18,603 nucleotides of DNA from Holosporaceae bacterium UBA3830 (GTDB lineage Bacteria; Pseudomonadota; Alphaproteobacteria; UBA3830). The position numbers and the translations under genes are program-made. Of the stretch, positions 7,006-14,651 are shown in pieces. Position 1 is the first letter of the stretch, and every line of letters begins with the position of its first letter. The notes beneath the pieces were generated by a model. That model ran no database searches. It was given only the letters and a program-made list of their open reading frames with translations, and was not told the origin of the DNA. The stretch covers positions 1 to 18,603 of the forward strand of contig DGIE01000033.1 of assembly GCA_002393025.1 (NCBI GenBank), given 5' to 3'.

Positions 7006-8178
7006 ATGGATTGTATCGTTCAAAAATTTGGAGGGACTTCGGTCGCGACTTTGGAAAGGATTAGACGCGTGGCGGAATTGATTGCGACATCTTATAGGAT
7101 GCAACCTGTCACAGTAGTTGTATCTGCAATGGCTGGTGTCACCAACAGATTCGTAGAATATGCCCATGATCTGGGAAGTGCCGAAGGAGATGCTGAATAC
7201 GACAGTGTAGTATCTTCCGGAGAACTTGTAACCGCAGGACTCCTATCAATCACATTAAAAAACATGGGATTGAAATCTAGATCTTATGCGGGATGGCAGA
7301 TTCCGATAGAAACATCTTGTAGATATGGATCAGCAGTTATTCAATCGGTAAATCCAAACAATCTCGTGAAGGATTTAAAAAGTGGAATCATTCCTGTAGT
7401 GTGCGGATTTCAAGGAATTAGTCCGGAAAACAGAGTTACAACGTTAGGACGAGGAGGTTCAGATTTAACTGCTGTCGCAATATCTGACGCGCTAAAAGCA
7501 GATCTTTGCGAAATTTATTCAGATGTCGATGGAGTTTATACCGTTGATCCGAATTTATATCCACAAGCACGCTGTATAGATAAAATTCACTATAATGAAA
7601 TGAAAGAAATGGCTGCGCTAGGAGCTAAGGTACTGCAAGAGCAATCGGTTGATTATGCGATGAAAAAGAATGTCCGCATTCGCGTCGCTTCGAGCTTTGT
7701 TGAACATGAAGGAACGATAATCTGTTCAGATATCCCAGAAAAAAAATTTAGCGGGTTAGCTGTCACTCAAAATCTTTCTCAGTTCAAAATACGTCATACA
7801 CTGAAATCTCATCTCTCAATAATTAAATTACTTGAACAGCATTTTATTCGATGCGAGATCATAAAAACTCTTGATGGAAAATTCAGCCTTTTAATCGATC
7901 GTCAGAAAGTTCCATTAATGAAGAGTTTGTTATCTAAAGAAAATCATATATTAGATATAAAGCAGGAAATGGTTCGTAAAAACTTTTCAAGAATCAGTGT
8001 AATCGGCTCAAATTTCAATCAAGACGATCATGAAAAAATCATATCAGATTTGAACAGATCGAAAATTGAAGTTTTTTATTGCTCGATCCGAAAGAATGGA
8101 CTAAATTTAATCGTGTTGACGGAAAGCCTTTTGAAGTCCATAGATGTTTTGCATAAAAGTTGCGGGTTAGGAAAATGA
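7006..8178 (+). CDS. lysC: Aspartate kinase with diverged regulatory domain
   Basis: Aspartate kinase phosphorylates L-aspartate, the first step toward diaminopimelate, lysine, threonine and methionine. The ATG at 7006 has AAGGAA five bases upstream and gives 390 residues; an in-frame TTG at 7003 is less likely. The catalytic half (about 1-245) is well conserved: QKFGGTSVA at the start, VVVSAMAGVTN, LGRGGSDLTAVAI for nucleotide and aspartate binding, SDVDGVYTVDPN, and MAALGAKVLQ. The C-terminal half should hold two ACT domains that bind lysine or threonine. It is poorly conserved: RISVIGSN survives, but the usual effector-pocket segment (MISTSEIKIS type) is replaced by FYCSIRKNGLNLIV. Diaminopimelate for peptidoglycan is the likely need in a reduced genome. 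The stop overlaps the next gene. Confidence 0.95.
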   Translation: MDCIVQKFGGTSVATLERIRRVAELIATSYRMQPVTVVVSAMAGVTNRFVEYAHDLGSAEGDAEYDSVVSSGELVTAGLLSITLKNMGLKSRSYAGWQIPIETSCRYGSAVIQSVNPNNLVKDLKSGIIPVVCGFQGISPENRVTTLGRGGSDLTAVAISDALKADLCEIYSDVDGVYTVDPNLYPQARCIDKIHYNEMKEMAALGAKVLQEQSVDYAMKKNVRIRVASSFVEHEGTIICSDIPEKKFSGLAVTQNLSQFKIRHTLKSHLSIIKLLEQHFIRCEIIKTLDGKFSLLIDRQKVPLMKSLLSKENHILDIKQEMVRKNFSRISVIGSNFNQDDHEKIISDLNRSKIEVFYCSIRKNGLNLIVLTESLLKSIDVLHKSCGLGK

Positions 8179-9170
8179 ATGAAAAAATTTTAAAATTGAT
8201 GGAGCGCGGAACGAAAATTTTAGGGTCAAAGTACGCTATCATGGGCGGAGCTATGACCTGGATTTCCGAATCAAATTTGACTTCAGCTCTTTCAAATGCA
8301 GGACTGTTCGGTGTACTGGCCTCGGGGGCAATGGATGGTAATTCGTTGAGAGAAGAAATTATTGCAACTCAACAAAAGACAGGCAAGAATTTCGGTGTTA
8401 ACATTATCACAATGAATCCGAAGATCAATGACTTAATCGATGTATGCGGAGAGAGAAAAGTTTCTCATGTAATTTTGGCGGGAGGTATCCCGGAAAAAGG
8501 CACGATTGAAAAAATTCATAGCTATGGTTCGCAAGCTATGGCATTTGCTCCATCTCAGTCAATCGCAAAAAGATTATTCAAGCAGGGAATCGATGCTCTG
8601 ATAATTGAAGGAAGCGAAGCCGGCGGTCATGTCGGGCCTCTTTCTACAATGATTTTAATCCAAGATATTCTTTTAAACTTGAATGAATACCCGATTTTTG
8701 TTGCCGGAGGAATATTGAGAGGAGAATTGGTTGCGGGATTGCTGAAAATCGGAGCAGCAGGGTGCCAATTGGGAACTGTTTTCGCTTGTTGCAAAGAATC
8801 AATCGCTCATGAAAATTTCAAGAAAGCATATTTTAGAGCCAGTGGAAGAAATGCCGTTTTGCCTGTACAGCTCGATAAGAAATTCAATATCGCTCCGGTA
8901 CGCGCTCTGGAAAATATTGCAACAGAAGAGTTCGTGCAAAAGCAAAGAGAAGTTTTACAAAAATTCGAAAGAGGAGAAGTCGCTGCCAACAATGGTCGAC
9001 TTTCTCTGGAGCATTTTTGGGCAGGATCTCTAAGACGTGCCGTCCGCGAAGGGGATACAGATCGCGGTTCACTGATGTCAGGACAAATTGTTGAACTCAT
9101 CAAAGAAGAAAAATCTATTCAGGAAATTATTGATCAAATTCTAAAGGAAGCTGAATCTGTTTTGGACTAA
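8175..9170 (+). CDS. FMN-dependent FabK/nitronate monooxygenase-family oxidoreductase
   Basis: This TIM-barrel flavoprotein of 331 residues belongs to the family that includes nitronate monooxygenase and the enoyl-ACP reductase FabK. Visible elements are the N-terminal AIMGGAMTWIS, VLASGAMDG, FGVNIITMNP, and the FMN/active-site segment EGSEAGGHVG (145-154, His152). VAGGI (176-180) and GAAGCQLGTVFA (193-204), which bind the FMN phosphate in the family, follow. His152 is conserved in both subfamilies, so sequence alone does not decide between fatty-acid synthesis and nitronate detoxification. Knowing whether the genome encodes FabI would help decide. The ATG overlaps the lysC stop (ATGA at 8175-8178), so the two are probably translated in concert. 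Frame-compatible TTG at 8160 is rejected in favour of this start. Confidence 0.85.
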   Translation: MNEKILKLMERGTKILGSKYAIMGGAMTWISESNLTSALSNAGLFGVLASGAMDGNSLREEIIATQQKTGKNFGVNIITMNPKINDLIDVCGERKVSHVILAGGIPEKGTIEKIHSYGSQAMAFAPSQSIAKRLFKQGIDALIIEGSEAGGHVGPLSTMILIQDILLNLNEYPIFVAGGILRGELVAGLLKIGAAGCQLGTVFACCKESIAHENFKKAYFRASGRNAVLPVQLDKKFNIAPVRALENIATEEFVQKQREVLQKFERGEVAANNGRLSLEHFWAGSLRRAVREGDTDRGSLMSGQIVELIKEEKSIQEIIDQILKEAESVLD

Positions 9171-9178
9171 AATATAAT

Positions 9179-9754
9179 ATGCCTGAGAATATTCTATACG
9201 AGATGGATAATCGCCGTTTATTTCGTGCATGGCTTGCGAAGAATCACAACAGAGAAACTGAATGTTGGGTGTTTGTAAAACGGGGAATTCCGAAAGATGA
9301 AACTTCATTTTGGTATCTGGACGCTGTTGAAGAAGCTCTTTGTTTCGGTTGGATAGACAGCGTGCACAAGAATGCTGAAGGTATCGGACATATTCAAAAA
9401 ATTTCACCTAGACGAAAAAATAGTCGTTGGTCTGAACTAAATAAAGAACGATGTCGCCGATTGGAAAAACTTGGATTGATGACTCCTGCCGGAAGAGCAG
9501 TTCTGCCGAATATGTCTGAAGAGAGTTTCATCATCGATCCCGATGTTTTTAAAGCTTTGCAAGAAGATCAGCAGACCTGGGAAAATTTTCAAAAGTTTCC
9601 TACTTTATATCAGCGAGTAAGAATTGACTCCATTCAGAGAACAAAACGCAACAAGGTAATGTATGAACATCGCCTAAAAAATTTTATAAAAAAAACCAAG
9701 CAAAATATCATGTTTGGAGAATGGAACGATAGAGGTCGTTTGTTGGAATATTAA
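9179..9754 (+). CDS. YdeI/OmpD-associated (OmdA) family protein
   Basis: The 191-residue soluble protein is recognised from the N-terminal block FRAWLAKNHNRETECWVFVKR, then LDAVEEALCFGWIDS and SPRRKNSRWSELNKERCRRLE. These are the conserved landmarks of the YdeI / bacteriocin-protection family. The C-terminal part is basic and aromatic (KVMYEHRLKNFIKKTK). The biochemical function of this family is unknown; links to antimicrobial-peptide resistance come from a few enterobacterial members and should not be transferred here. The start at 9179 lies 8 bases after the previous stop with no clear Shine-Dalgarno, so the ATG at 9203 is an alternative. It appears to be the last gene of the lysC transcription unit, since a promoter for the next gene follows. 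Confidence 0.78.
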   Translation: MPENILYEMDNRRLFRAWLAKNHNRETECWVFVKRGIPKDETSFWYLDAVEEALCFGWIDSVHKNAEGIGHIQKISPRRKNSRWSELNKERCRRLEKLGLMTPAGRAVLPNMSEESFIIDPDVFKALQEDQQTWENFQKFPTLYQRVRIDSIQRTKRNKVMYEHRLKNFIKKTKQNIMFGEWNDRGRLLEY

Positions 9755-9774
9755 TTTTAAAAATCTGATTTCAT

Positions 9775-9802
9775 TTTACAAAACTTAACCGAATATTATA
9801 AT
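9775..9802 (+). promoter_or_regulatory. Sigma-70-type promoter for the thioesterase gene
   Basis: TTTACA at 9775-9780, a 16-base spacer, and a perfect TATAAT at 9797-9802. Transcription would begin near 9809, leaving a leader of about 37 bases before the ATG at 9846. It lies in the 91-base gap after the YdeI-family gene and is one of the two best promoter matches in the window. Confidence 0.65.
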
Positions 9803-9845
9803 AGTTTTGGGAGAATCATAACGTATTGCTAAACGGAACGATAAA

Positions 9846-10253
9846 ATGCAGGAAACTATTATTAGAAAAGTTGATTTTTGTGATGTAGATCTGACGGGAG
9901 TCATGTGGCACGGAAATTATTGCAAATATTATGAAGATGCGCGTTGCCAACTTCTCAAAAAACTAGGATTTTCTTATCAGGAAATCTACGAAAGAAATTA
10001 TCAAATTCCTCTAATTTGTTTAAAAATAAAATATTCTTACCCATGCCATTTCAACCAGGAAATCGCAATAACTGCCGAGTTGGTAAAAGCCGATCATTTT
10101 CTGGTGATAAAATACACGATAAAGGATAAAGAAACTGGAAAGTTAATATCTAAAGCTGAAACAAAACATGCTTTTTACGACGGAAATAAAAAACGAGCGC
10201 TTATAAATGCTCCAGAATTTATCGCAAAAAAATTGAAATCTACTAACTCTTAA
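9846..10253 (+). CDS. ybgC: YbgC/4-hydroxybenzoyl-CoA-type acyl-CoA thioesterase
   Basis: This is a single hotdog-fold domain of 135 residues. The family motif around the catalytic aspartate is clear: VDFCDVDLTGVMWHGNYCKYYEDAR, given in parts, with Asp15 as the presumed catalytic residue and HGNY and YYEDAR matching the hotdog helix. The rest (QIPLICLKIKYSYPCHFNQEI, KADHFLVIKYTIKD, SKAETKHAFYD) follows the usual strand pattern. The family hydrolyses acyl-CoA or acyl-ACP thioesters. In many Proteobacteria ybgC heads the tolQRAB-pal cluster, but here it sits 7.7 kb from tolB as a single gene behind its own promoter. The ATG at 9846 has only a weak GGA-type ribosome site. A different substrate range within the family cannot be excluded. 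Confidence 0.85.
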   Translation: MQETIIRKVDFCDVDLTGVMWHGNYCKYYEDARCQLLKKLGFSYQEIYERNYQIPLICLKIKYSYPCHFNQEIAITAELVKADHFLVIKYTIKDKETGKLISKAETKHAFYDGNKKRALINAPEFIAKKLKSTNS

Positions 10254-10275
10254 AAAGTTCTTATCGCGAAGATTA

Positions 10276-10304
10276 TTGAGATTCCAAAGTAAAAGTTGTA
10301 GAAT
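10276..10304 (+). promoter_or_regulatory. Sigma-70-type promoter for the trcR operon
   Basis: TTGAGA at 10276-10281, a 17-base spacer, and TAGAAT at 10299-10304. The predicted start near 10311 leaves about 24 bases of leader before the ATG at 10335. The leader lacks a strong Shine-Dalgarno; GGA at 10325-10327 is the only candidate. Confidence 0.65.
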
Positions 10305-10334
10305 ACACTTCGGAATTTATAATTGGATTTTATT

Positions 10335-10877
10335 ATGACAACAGCACCTATTATGCCTAAGGGCACTGCCGTTTGGTTAATTGATAATACCGCCCTGACA
10401 TTTGAACAAATAGCTCAGTTTTGCGGTCTACATGTTTTGGAAGTTCAAGCCTTAGCTGATGAGCAATCATCTGTGGGAATGATTGGTGTTGATCCGATAA
10501 AAATGGGACAATTAACCGCTGAAGAGATTGAAAGATGCTCAAAAAATCCAAATGCGCGGTTATTTATGTCATCACCGGCTATTACGGCATTAAGGAAAAA
10601 GAGTAAAAAGAAATATGTCCCGTTAAGAAAAAGGCAGGAACGCCCGGATGCAGTGGCATGGCTGCTCAAGTACTATCCGGATATGCCTGATTCAGTAATT
10701 TGTTCATTGTTATCAACAACAAAAAGTACTGTTGCTTCTATCCGAGAAAGAACTCATGCAAGAATAAATGAATTAAAACCGAGAGATCCGGTGTTGCTTG
10801 GGTTTTGTTCACAGGTCGAACTCGACGCAGCAATTGCATCCCTCGAAAAGGCAAAAGGAGAAACTAATCAGGCATGA
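10335..10877 (+). CDS. trcR: TrcR, DUF1013 cell-cycle transcriptional regulator
   Basis: The product is a 180-residue DUF1013 protein, a family almost confined to Alphaproteobacteria and named TrcR in Caulobacter cell-cycle work. Conserved blocks are MPKGTAVWLIDNTALTFEQIA, IAQFCGLHVLEVQALADE (helix-turn-helix-like), GVDPIKMGQLTAEEIERC, and the C-terminal RPDAVAWLLKYYPDMPDS followed by ISRLI-like STTKSTVASIRERTH. It is thought to act with RNA polymerase in gene regulation. The ATG at 10335 fits the promoter upstream; a TTG at 10323 is in frame but would place residues before the conserved start. It ends by overlapping the next gene with ATGA, so the pair is coupled. Confidence 0.92.
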   Translation: MTTAPIMPKGTAVWLIDNTALTFEQIAQFCGLHVLEVQALADEQSSVGMIGVDPIKMGQLTAEEIERCSKNPNARLFMSSPAITALRKKSKKKYVPLRKRQERPDAVAWLLKYYPDMPDSVICSLLSTTKSTVASIRERTHARINELKPRDPVLLGFCSQVELDAAIASLEKAKGETNQA

Positions 10878-11470
10878 TTACCCTTTTTTTTGCAATACTT
10901 ACCTTAGCCTTATTAGTTAAATTAAACGAAATTCTCGGAGTTGATGTTGGATTTAAAATAAAGAGGGAAAGTCTTAATGATCCGGCTGCGGAGGATGCAA
11001 AAATCCAGGAAATTTCAGAACAAGAGAGAATATGCAAAACGATTTCTCGGAGTTGTCCAAGGTTTGACGAAAAAGATTTTCTAAAAAAGTCTGAGAAGGT
11101 TTTTGAATTAGTTTTTAAAGCATATGCTGAAGGAGATAAAGCTACTTTGAAAGGACTGTTGTCTCCAAGAACTTTTAAAGCTTTTTCTCTGGCAATTGAC
11201 GACCGACATGATCGAGGCGAAACTTTGGAAGGAAGTATCCTGCAATTCGTTGAGACAAAGTTGGTAGATGTTAATGTAAGCAATAATAATATCTATGTCA
11301 CAGTCGAGTTTGTTACCGATCAAACCACGGCCTTGAGATCTGCAGATGGTGCTATTTTAGAAGGAAGTCCTGATTATGTCGAAAGTAGGAAAGACATTTG
11401 GGTCTTCTCCAAAAAGGTAGGTTCTTCTGATCCGCGATGGTTTCTGAATGAAATCAAGTCAGAAGATTAG
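10874..11470 (+). CDS. Tim44/TimA-like membrane-anchored protein
   Basis: The 198-residue protein begins with a hydrophobic anchor (residues 1-15, MITLFFAILTLALLV) followed by KLNEILGVDVGF. This resembles the N-terminus of alphaproteobacterial Tim44-domain proteins (short anchor, then a VLG..TGF-like turn). The C-terminal domain, about 75-195, has the Tim44-like pattern: VFELVFKAYAEGDKATLKGLLSPRTFKAF in parts, then LVDVNVSNNNIYVTVEFVTDQ and DIWVFSKKVGSSDPRWFLNEI. In Caulobacter, TimA-type proteins are inner-membrane adaptors whose partners are poorly known; the mitochondrial relative tethers the import motor. The ATG overlaps the trcR stop. A run of eight T (10884-10891) in codons 4-6 is a potential slippage site. 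Confidence 0.85.
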   Translation: MITLFFAILTLALLVKLNEILGVDVGFKIKRESLNDPAAEDAKIQEISEQERICKTISRSCPRFDEKDFLKKSEKVFELVFKAYAEGDKATLKGLLSPRTFKAFSLAIDDRHDRGETLEGSILQFVETKLVDVNVSNNNIYVTVEFVTDQTTALRSADGAILEGSPDYVESRKDIWVFSKKVGSSDPRWFLNEIKSED

Positions 11471-11475
11471 GATTA

Positions 11476-11937
11476 ATGATCAGTCTAGCCGTTTATCATC
11501 CTCAAATTCCACAGAATACCGGAACTTTGTTACGGTTGGCGTCTTGCCTAGGCGTTCATGTTGATTTGATTAGACCTTTCGGCTTTATTTTTAACGATAC
11601 AAAATTAAAACGTGCGGGAATGGATTATATACAAACGGCAGATTATGAAGTTATTGATTCTTTCGAGATTTTTCTCGAAAAATATCAAAACCGAAGGATA
11701 ATCGCGATGGAAGCGAATAATGTTTCCGTAGCTCATAATGGTTTTCGATATCAAGATGGAGATATTTTGATGGTCGGATCAGAACATTATGGATTTTTCC
11801 CTGAAGATTTAAGTCGTTGTTCCGCCATGGTCAAGATTCCTATGGTAAAGGGACGCCGATCAATCAACATGGCAATTTCTGCTGCAATCGTTTTATCAGA
11901 GGCAATGTCTCAGTTGAATATTTTTCCAGAACTGTAA
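11476..11937 (+). CDS. trmL: TrmL, tRNA (cytidine(34)-2'-O)-methyltransferase
   Basis: This is a minimal SPOUT (trefoil-knot) methyltransferase of 153 residues, the usual TrmL length. It methylates the ribose 2'-OH of the wobble base of tRNA-Leu in the characterised enzyme. Motifs visible are PQIPQNTGTLLRLASCLG (about 9-26), FNDTKLKRAGMDY, LMVGSEHYGFFPE (knot, motif 2) and VKIPMVKGRRSINMAISAA (motif 3 with the RS.N.A block that binds S-adenosylmethionine). It starts six bases after the Tim44-like gene with an AGGATT-type ribosome site and is probably the third gene of the trcR unit. Confidence 0.94.
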   Translation: MISLAVYHPQIPQNTGTLLRLASCLGVHVDLIRPFGFIFNDTKLKRAGMDYIQTADYEVIDSFEIFLEKYQNRRIIAMEANNVSVAHNGFRYQDGDILMVGSEHYGFFPEDLSRCSAMVKIPMVKGRRSINMAISAAIVLSEAMSQLNIFPEL

Positions 11938-12022
11938 CAAAAATTAAATTTTTACTTACCAATATCAGGTACAATTCTAAATGGTTTAAACGGATTAGTT
12001 TCGGTTTTTTGCGGATTGTAAG
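11938..12022 (+). promoter_or_regulatory. Gap before the secretion/pilus operon
   Basis: These 85 AT-rich bases separate trmL from the ATPase gene. TACAAT at 11970-11975 could be a -10, but no good -35 lies 16-18 bases upstream (TTTACT at 11951 is only 13 away). No hairpin with a T-run follows trmL, so read-through from the trcR promoter is possible. Confidence 0.25.
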
Positions 12023-13489
12023 ATGAAGGAGAACAAAGTTATCGGAGAAATTTTTCTGGAACGAGGACTTATTTCACGTGATCAAATTTCAGCTATAGCA
12101 AATAGAAGTTCAAGTCGTTTATTTGGACAAAAAGCAGTGGAAATGGGGCTAATTTCCGAAGAAGATCTGGTAAATATTCTTTCCGAAATTTATCGCATCG
12201 AAATAATCAATTTGGAATTCCTGTATATAAAGGAAGAAACTCTAAAATTACTCAAAACTGAAACTGCTGTTGAGTGTTGCGCAATAGTATTCTTTGAAGA
12301 TCAAAATTTGGTAAAGGTCGCGATATCAGATCCGGGAAACATTATCGCTGTGGATAAAATCAGATCTCAAATAAAAAATCGAGAAATAAAGTTTTTTATA
12401 GCAAAAGAAACCGAAATTTTAAAATTTATCGAAATTATGAAAAGTGATAGCGATTCGATAGAATACAATCCAATGATGCTCCTTAATAAAATTCTTTTCA
12501 AAGCATCTAACCAAAAAGCCAGCGATATACACTTTGAACCAATGGAAAATATTGTTCGGGTCAGATTTAGAATTGACGGAATTTTAAAATCTTTTCAGAT
12601 TATCGAAAAGGAAGCATGGACTCGCATACAATCCAAGCTGAAACTCATGTCAAACTTGGATATCACGGAGAGTCGCCGACCTCAAAGTGGACACACCCGT
12701 ATTCATATTGCCGGGAAAATAATAGATTTGAGAATTTCGACTCATCCGGGAATTTTCGGAGAAAATTTCGTAGTTAGGATTTTCGATCTATCTTCCGGAA
12801 TAAAATCCCTTGCTGAATTAAATTTTGATTATGATGATTTTTGTTGGTTGAAAAAAGCAATTTCTCATCCAAATGGAATTCTTCTCATAATTGGTCCCAC
12901 AGGTGCAGGAAAAACCACTACCTTATACTCCTTGCTGCAAAGTTTAAATTCGTCCGATTTAAATATAATGACCCTGGAAGATCCGGTAGAATATCAAATT
13001 GAGGGCATTCGACAATTAGATATTCAAGAAGAAGGAATAGTTACTTTTTCAGATGGAATAAAATCAATTTTACGACAAGATCCCGATATTATCTTGATAG
13101 GAGAAATTCGAGATGAATCTACCGCAGCTATGGCCGTGCGCGCTTCTCTTACGGGACGACTGATAATTGCGACTTTGCACGCAGCAACACCTGCCGAGGG
13201 AATTCGTCGCCTACAAGACTTTAGAATAAACTTATCGGATTTTATCCCATCTCTGATTGGAATCTTTTCACAGAGACTTTTAAGATACAAGAAAGGAAAT
13301 AATTACGAAGGTCGCTTTCCAATCAGTGAATATGTTTTCTTTTCAGAACAACTCAAAAACAAAATTTTGGCTGGAGATTTAGATTTTGAGTTAGATAAAA
13401 CTTTTAGAATTTCAGCTCAAAATGCTATTGACAACAATATGACAGATATCCAAGAAGTCAGGAGAGTTTTGGGACATGAAAATTTTTAA
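12023..13489 (+). CDS. gspE: GspE/PilB-type secretion ATPase lacking the zinc-binding region
   Basis: This cytoplasmic hexameric ATPase of type II secretion or type IV pilus systems has 488 residues. The N-terminal domain (about 5-135) has the MshEN/N1E pattern LGEIFLERGLIS-like at 7-18 and EMGLISEEDLV. The N2 domain contains ASDIHFEP (166-173) and RFRIDG. The core has Walker A GPTGAGKT (291-298), the Asp box TLEDPVEY (317-324), Walker B DIILIGEIRD (355-364) and the His box TLHAA (384-388), all intact. After QRLLR (417-421) the family normally has a four-cysteine zinc-binding insert. Here only about seven residues separate it from YEGRFPISEY, and the whole protein has three cysteines (85, 86, 274). 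It overlaps the next gene by 14 bases. PilB versus GspE cannot be decided from sequence. Confidence 0.94.
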   Translation: MKENKVIGEIFLERGLISRDQISAIANRSSSRLFGQKAVEMGLISEEDLVNILSEIYRIEIINLEFLYIKEETLKLLKTETAVECCAIVFFEDQNLVKVAISDPGNIIAVDKIRSQIKNREIKFFIAKETEILKFIEIMKSDSDSIEYNPMMLLNKILFKASNQKASDIHFEPMENIVRVRFRIDGILKSFQIIEKEAWTRIQSKLKLMSNLDITESRRPQSGHTRIHIAGKIIDLRISTHPGIFGENFVVRIFDLSSGIKSLAELNFDYDDFCWLKKAISHPNGILLIIGPTGAGKTTTLYSLLQSLNSSDLNIMTLEDPVEYQIEGIRQLDIQEEGIVTFSDGIKSILRQDPDIILIGEIRDESTAAMAVRASLTGRLIIATLHAATPAEGIRRLQDFRINLSDFIPSLIGIFSQRLLRYKKGNNYEGRFPISEYVFFSEQLKNKILAGDLDFELDKTFRISAQNAIDNNMTDIQEVRRVLGHENF

Positions 13490-14651
13490 ATACGAAGCTC
13501 TTTCAAAAAAAGGAAACAAGAAATCCGGGGTTGTTTTGGCCGATAGCGATCATGTCGCCTACAAAACTATCTGCAAAAAGGAATTGATCCCCATAGACAT
13601 TGCAAAAGTACACCGTGTTTCGTCAAAAATATCATTAGAAGAGCTATTAGTGTTTTTTATGCACATAGATTTTCAACTAAGATGTGGATTAAAAATAAAT
13701 GAAGCCATTGATAGTTTCGCTGATTCGCAAAACAACAAAATATTAAATGTAAAATTATTGGAAGTTTCTGATGCTTTGAAAAATGGACAATCCCTAAAAG
13801 AAGCCTTTAAAAATTCTATTTTTGATAAAGTTATCTCCGGACTTTTAAATTCTGCAGAAAAAACAGGAAGCCTCTCCGAAATAATCAGTAACATTTTAGC
13901 CTTTCTGAAATTGAAAAATGAATGGAAAGAAAAAGCAAAATCAGCCCTTGCCTACCCAATATTTATCACACTTGTCGCAATTATTATAATGTGGATTTGT
14001 ATAACATTTTTAGGACCTCAAGTAATTTCACTTTTAGATGATTATAACAGTGGGGAAATTCCTTTTTTAACCAATTTCGCAGTAAATTACCTTCCGGTAT
14101 TCGGGATAATTTTTACAGTACTTATTGTCGCAATTTTTTGCTGTTTTGCTTGTTTTTCGTCATCCAAAAAATTCAGAAAAAATCTACAAAATTACTTGTT
14201 ATTAATTCCGAAGGTCGGAAGTATTTTGAAAAAAATTGTACTTTGGAATTTTTTCAAAATTCTGCAAATTGCATTGGATTCAAAGTTGGATTTTATAAAA
14301 TCTCTTAAACTTGGAATTGATTCAATTGAAATTGAAGATATAAAAAACGATTTTGAAAATGTTAAATCAAAAATACTTTCGGGATACAAAATTTCTGAAA
14401 CATTTTCGTCATCAAAATACATTACTCCTTCTATAGCAACCGCTCTCTATGTAGGCGAAGCAGGTAACAACTTGCCAGATAGCATGCGACATATATCGGA
14501 TGAGTTGTATAAAGAAATTCTACACGAATTAGAAATTTTCGGACGATCTCTTAGCATTGGATTAACTCTTTTTACCGGAGGAATTTTCATTTTTATTCTG
14601 AGTAGCTTGATCTTTCCTCTCTATAACTACATAGGAGTAATTCAACAATGA
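13476..14651 (+). CDS. gspF: GspF/PilC-type inner-membrane platform protein
   Basis: The 391-residue protein has the duplicated T2SSF architecture. It starts with FKYEALSKKGNKKSGVV (about 4-20), the usual GspF N-terminus. The first cytoplasmic domain spans about 53-155 and contains GLLNSAEKTGSLSEII, the counterpart of the family GE.SG.L motif. Membrane helices are at about 161-180 and 206-227. The second domain (about 245-355) contains ALYVGEAGNNLPDSM, the same motif again, and a final helix covers 361-383. It forms the membrane platform that the ATPase turns or pushes to extrude pilin subunits. Identity to classical GspF is low outside these marks. It begins inside the end of the ATPase gene and overlaps the next gene by ATGA, so the operon is tightly coupled. 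Confidence 0.9.
   Translation: MKIFKYEALSKKGNKKSGVVLADSDHVAYKTICKKELIPIDIAKVHRVSSKISLEELLVFFMHIDFQLRCGLKINEAIDSFADSQNNKILNVKLLEVSDALKNGQSLKEAFKNSIFDKVISGLLNSAEKTGSLSEIISNILAFLKLKNEWKEKAKSALAYPIFITLVAIIIMWICITFLGPQVISLLDDYNSGEIPFLTNFAVNYLPVFGIIFTVLIVAIFCCFACFSSSKKFRKNLQNYLLLIPKVGSILKKIVLWNFFKILQIALDSKLDFIKSLKLGIDSIEIEDIKNDFENVKSKILSGYKISETFSSSKYITPSIATALYVGEAGNNLPDSMRHISDELYKEILHELEIFGRSLSIGLTLFTGGIFIFILSSLIFPLYNYIGVIQQ

Noticed and set aside
11817..12026. Plus-strand 69-codon frame across the end of trmL
   Set aside because: It overlaps the conserved SAM motif region of trmL in another frame and has no recognisable content.
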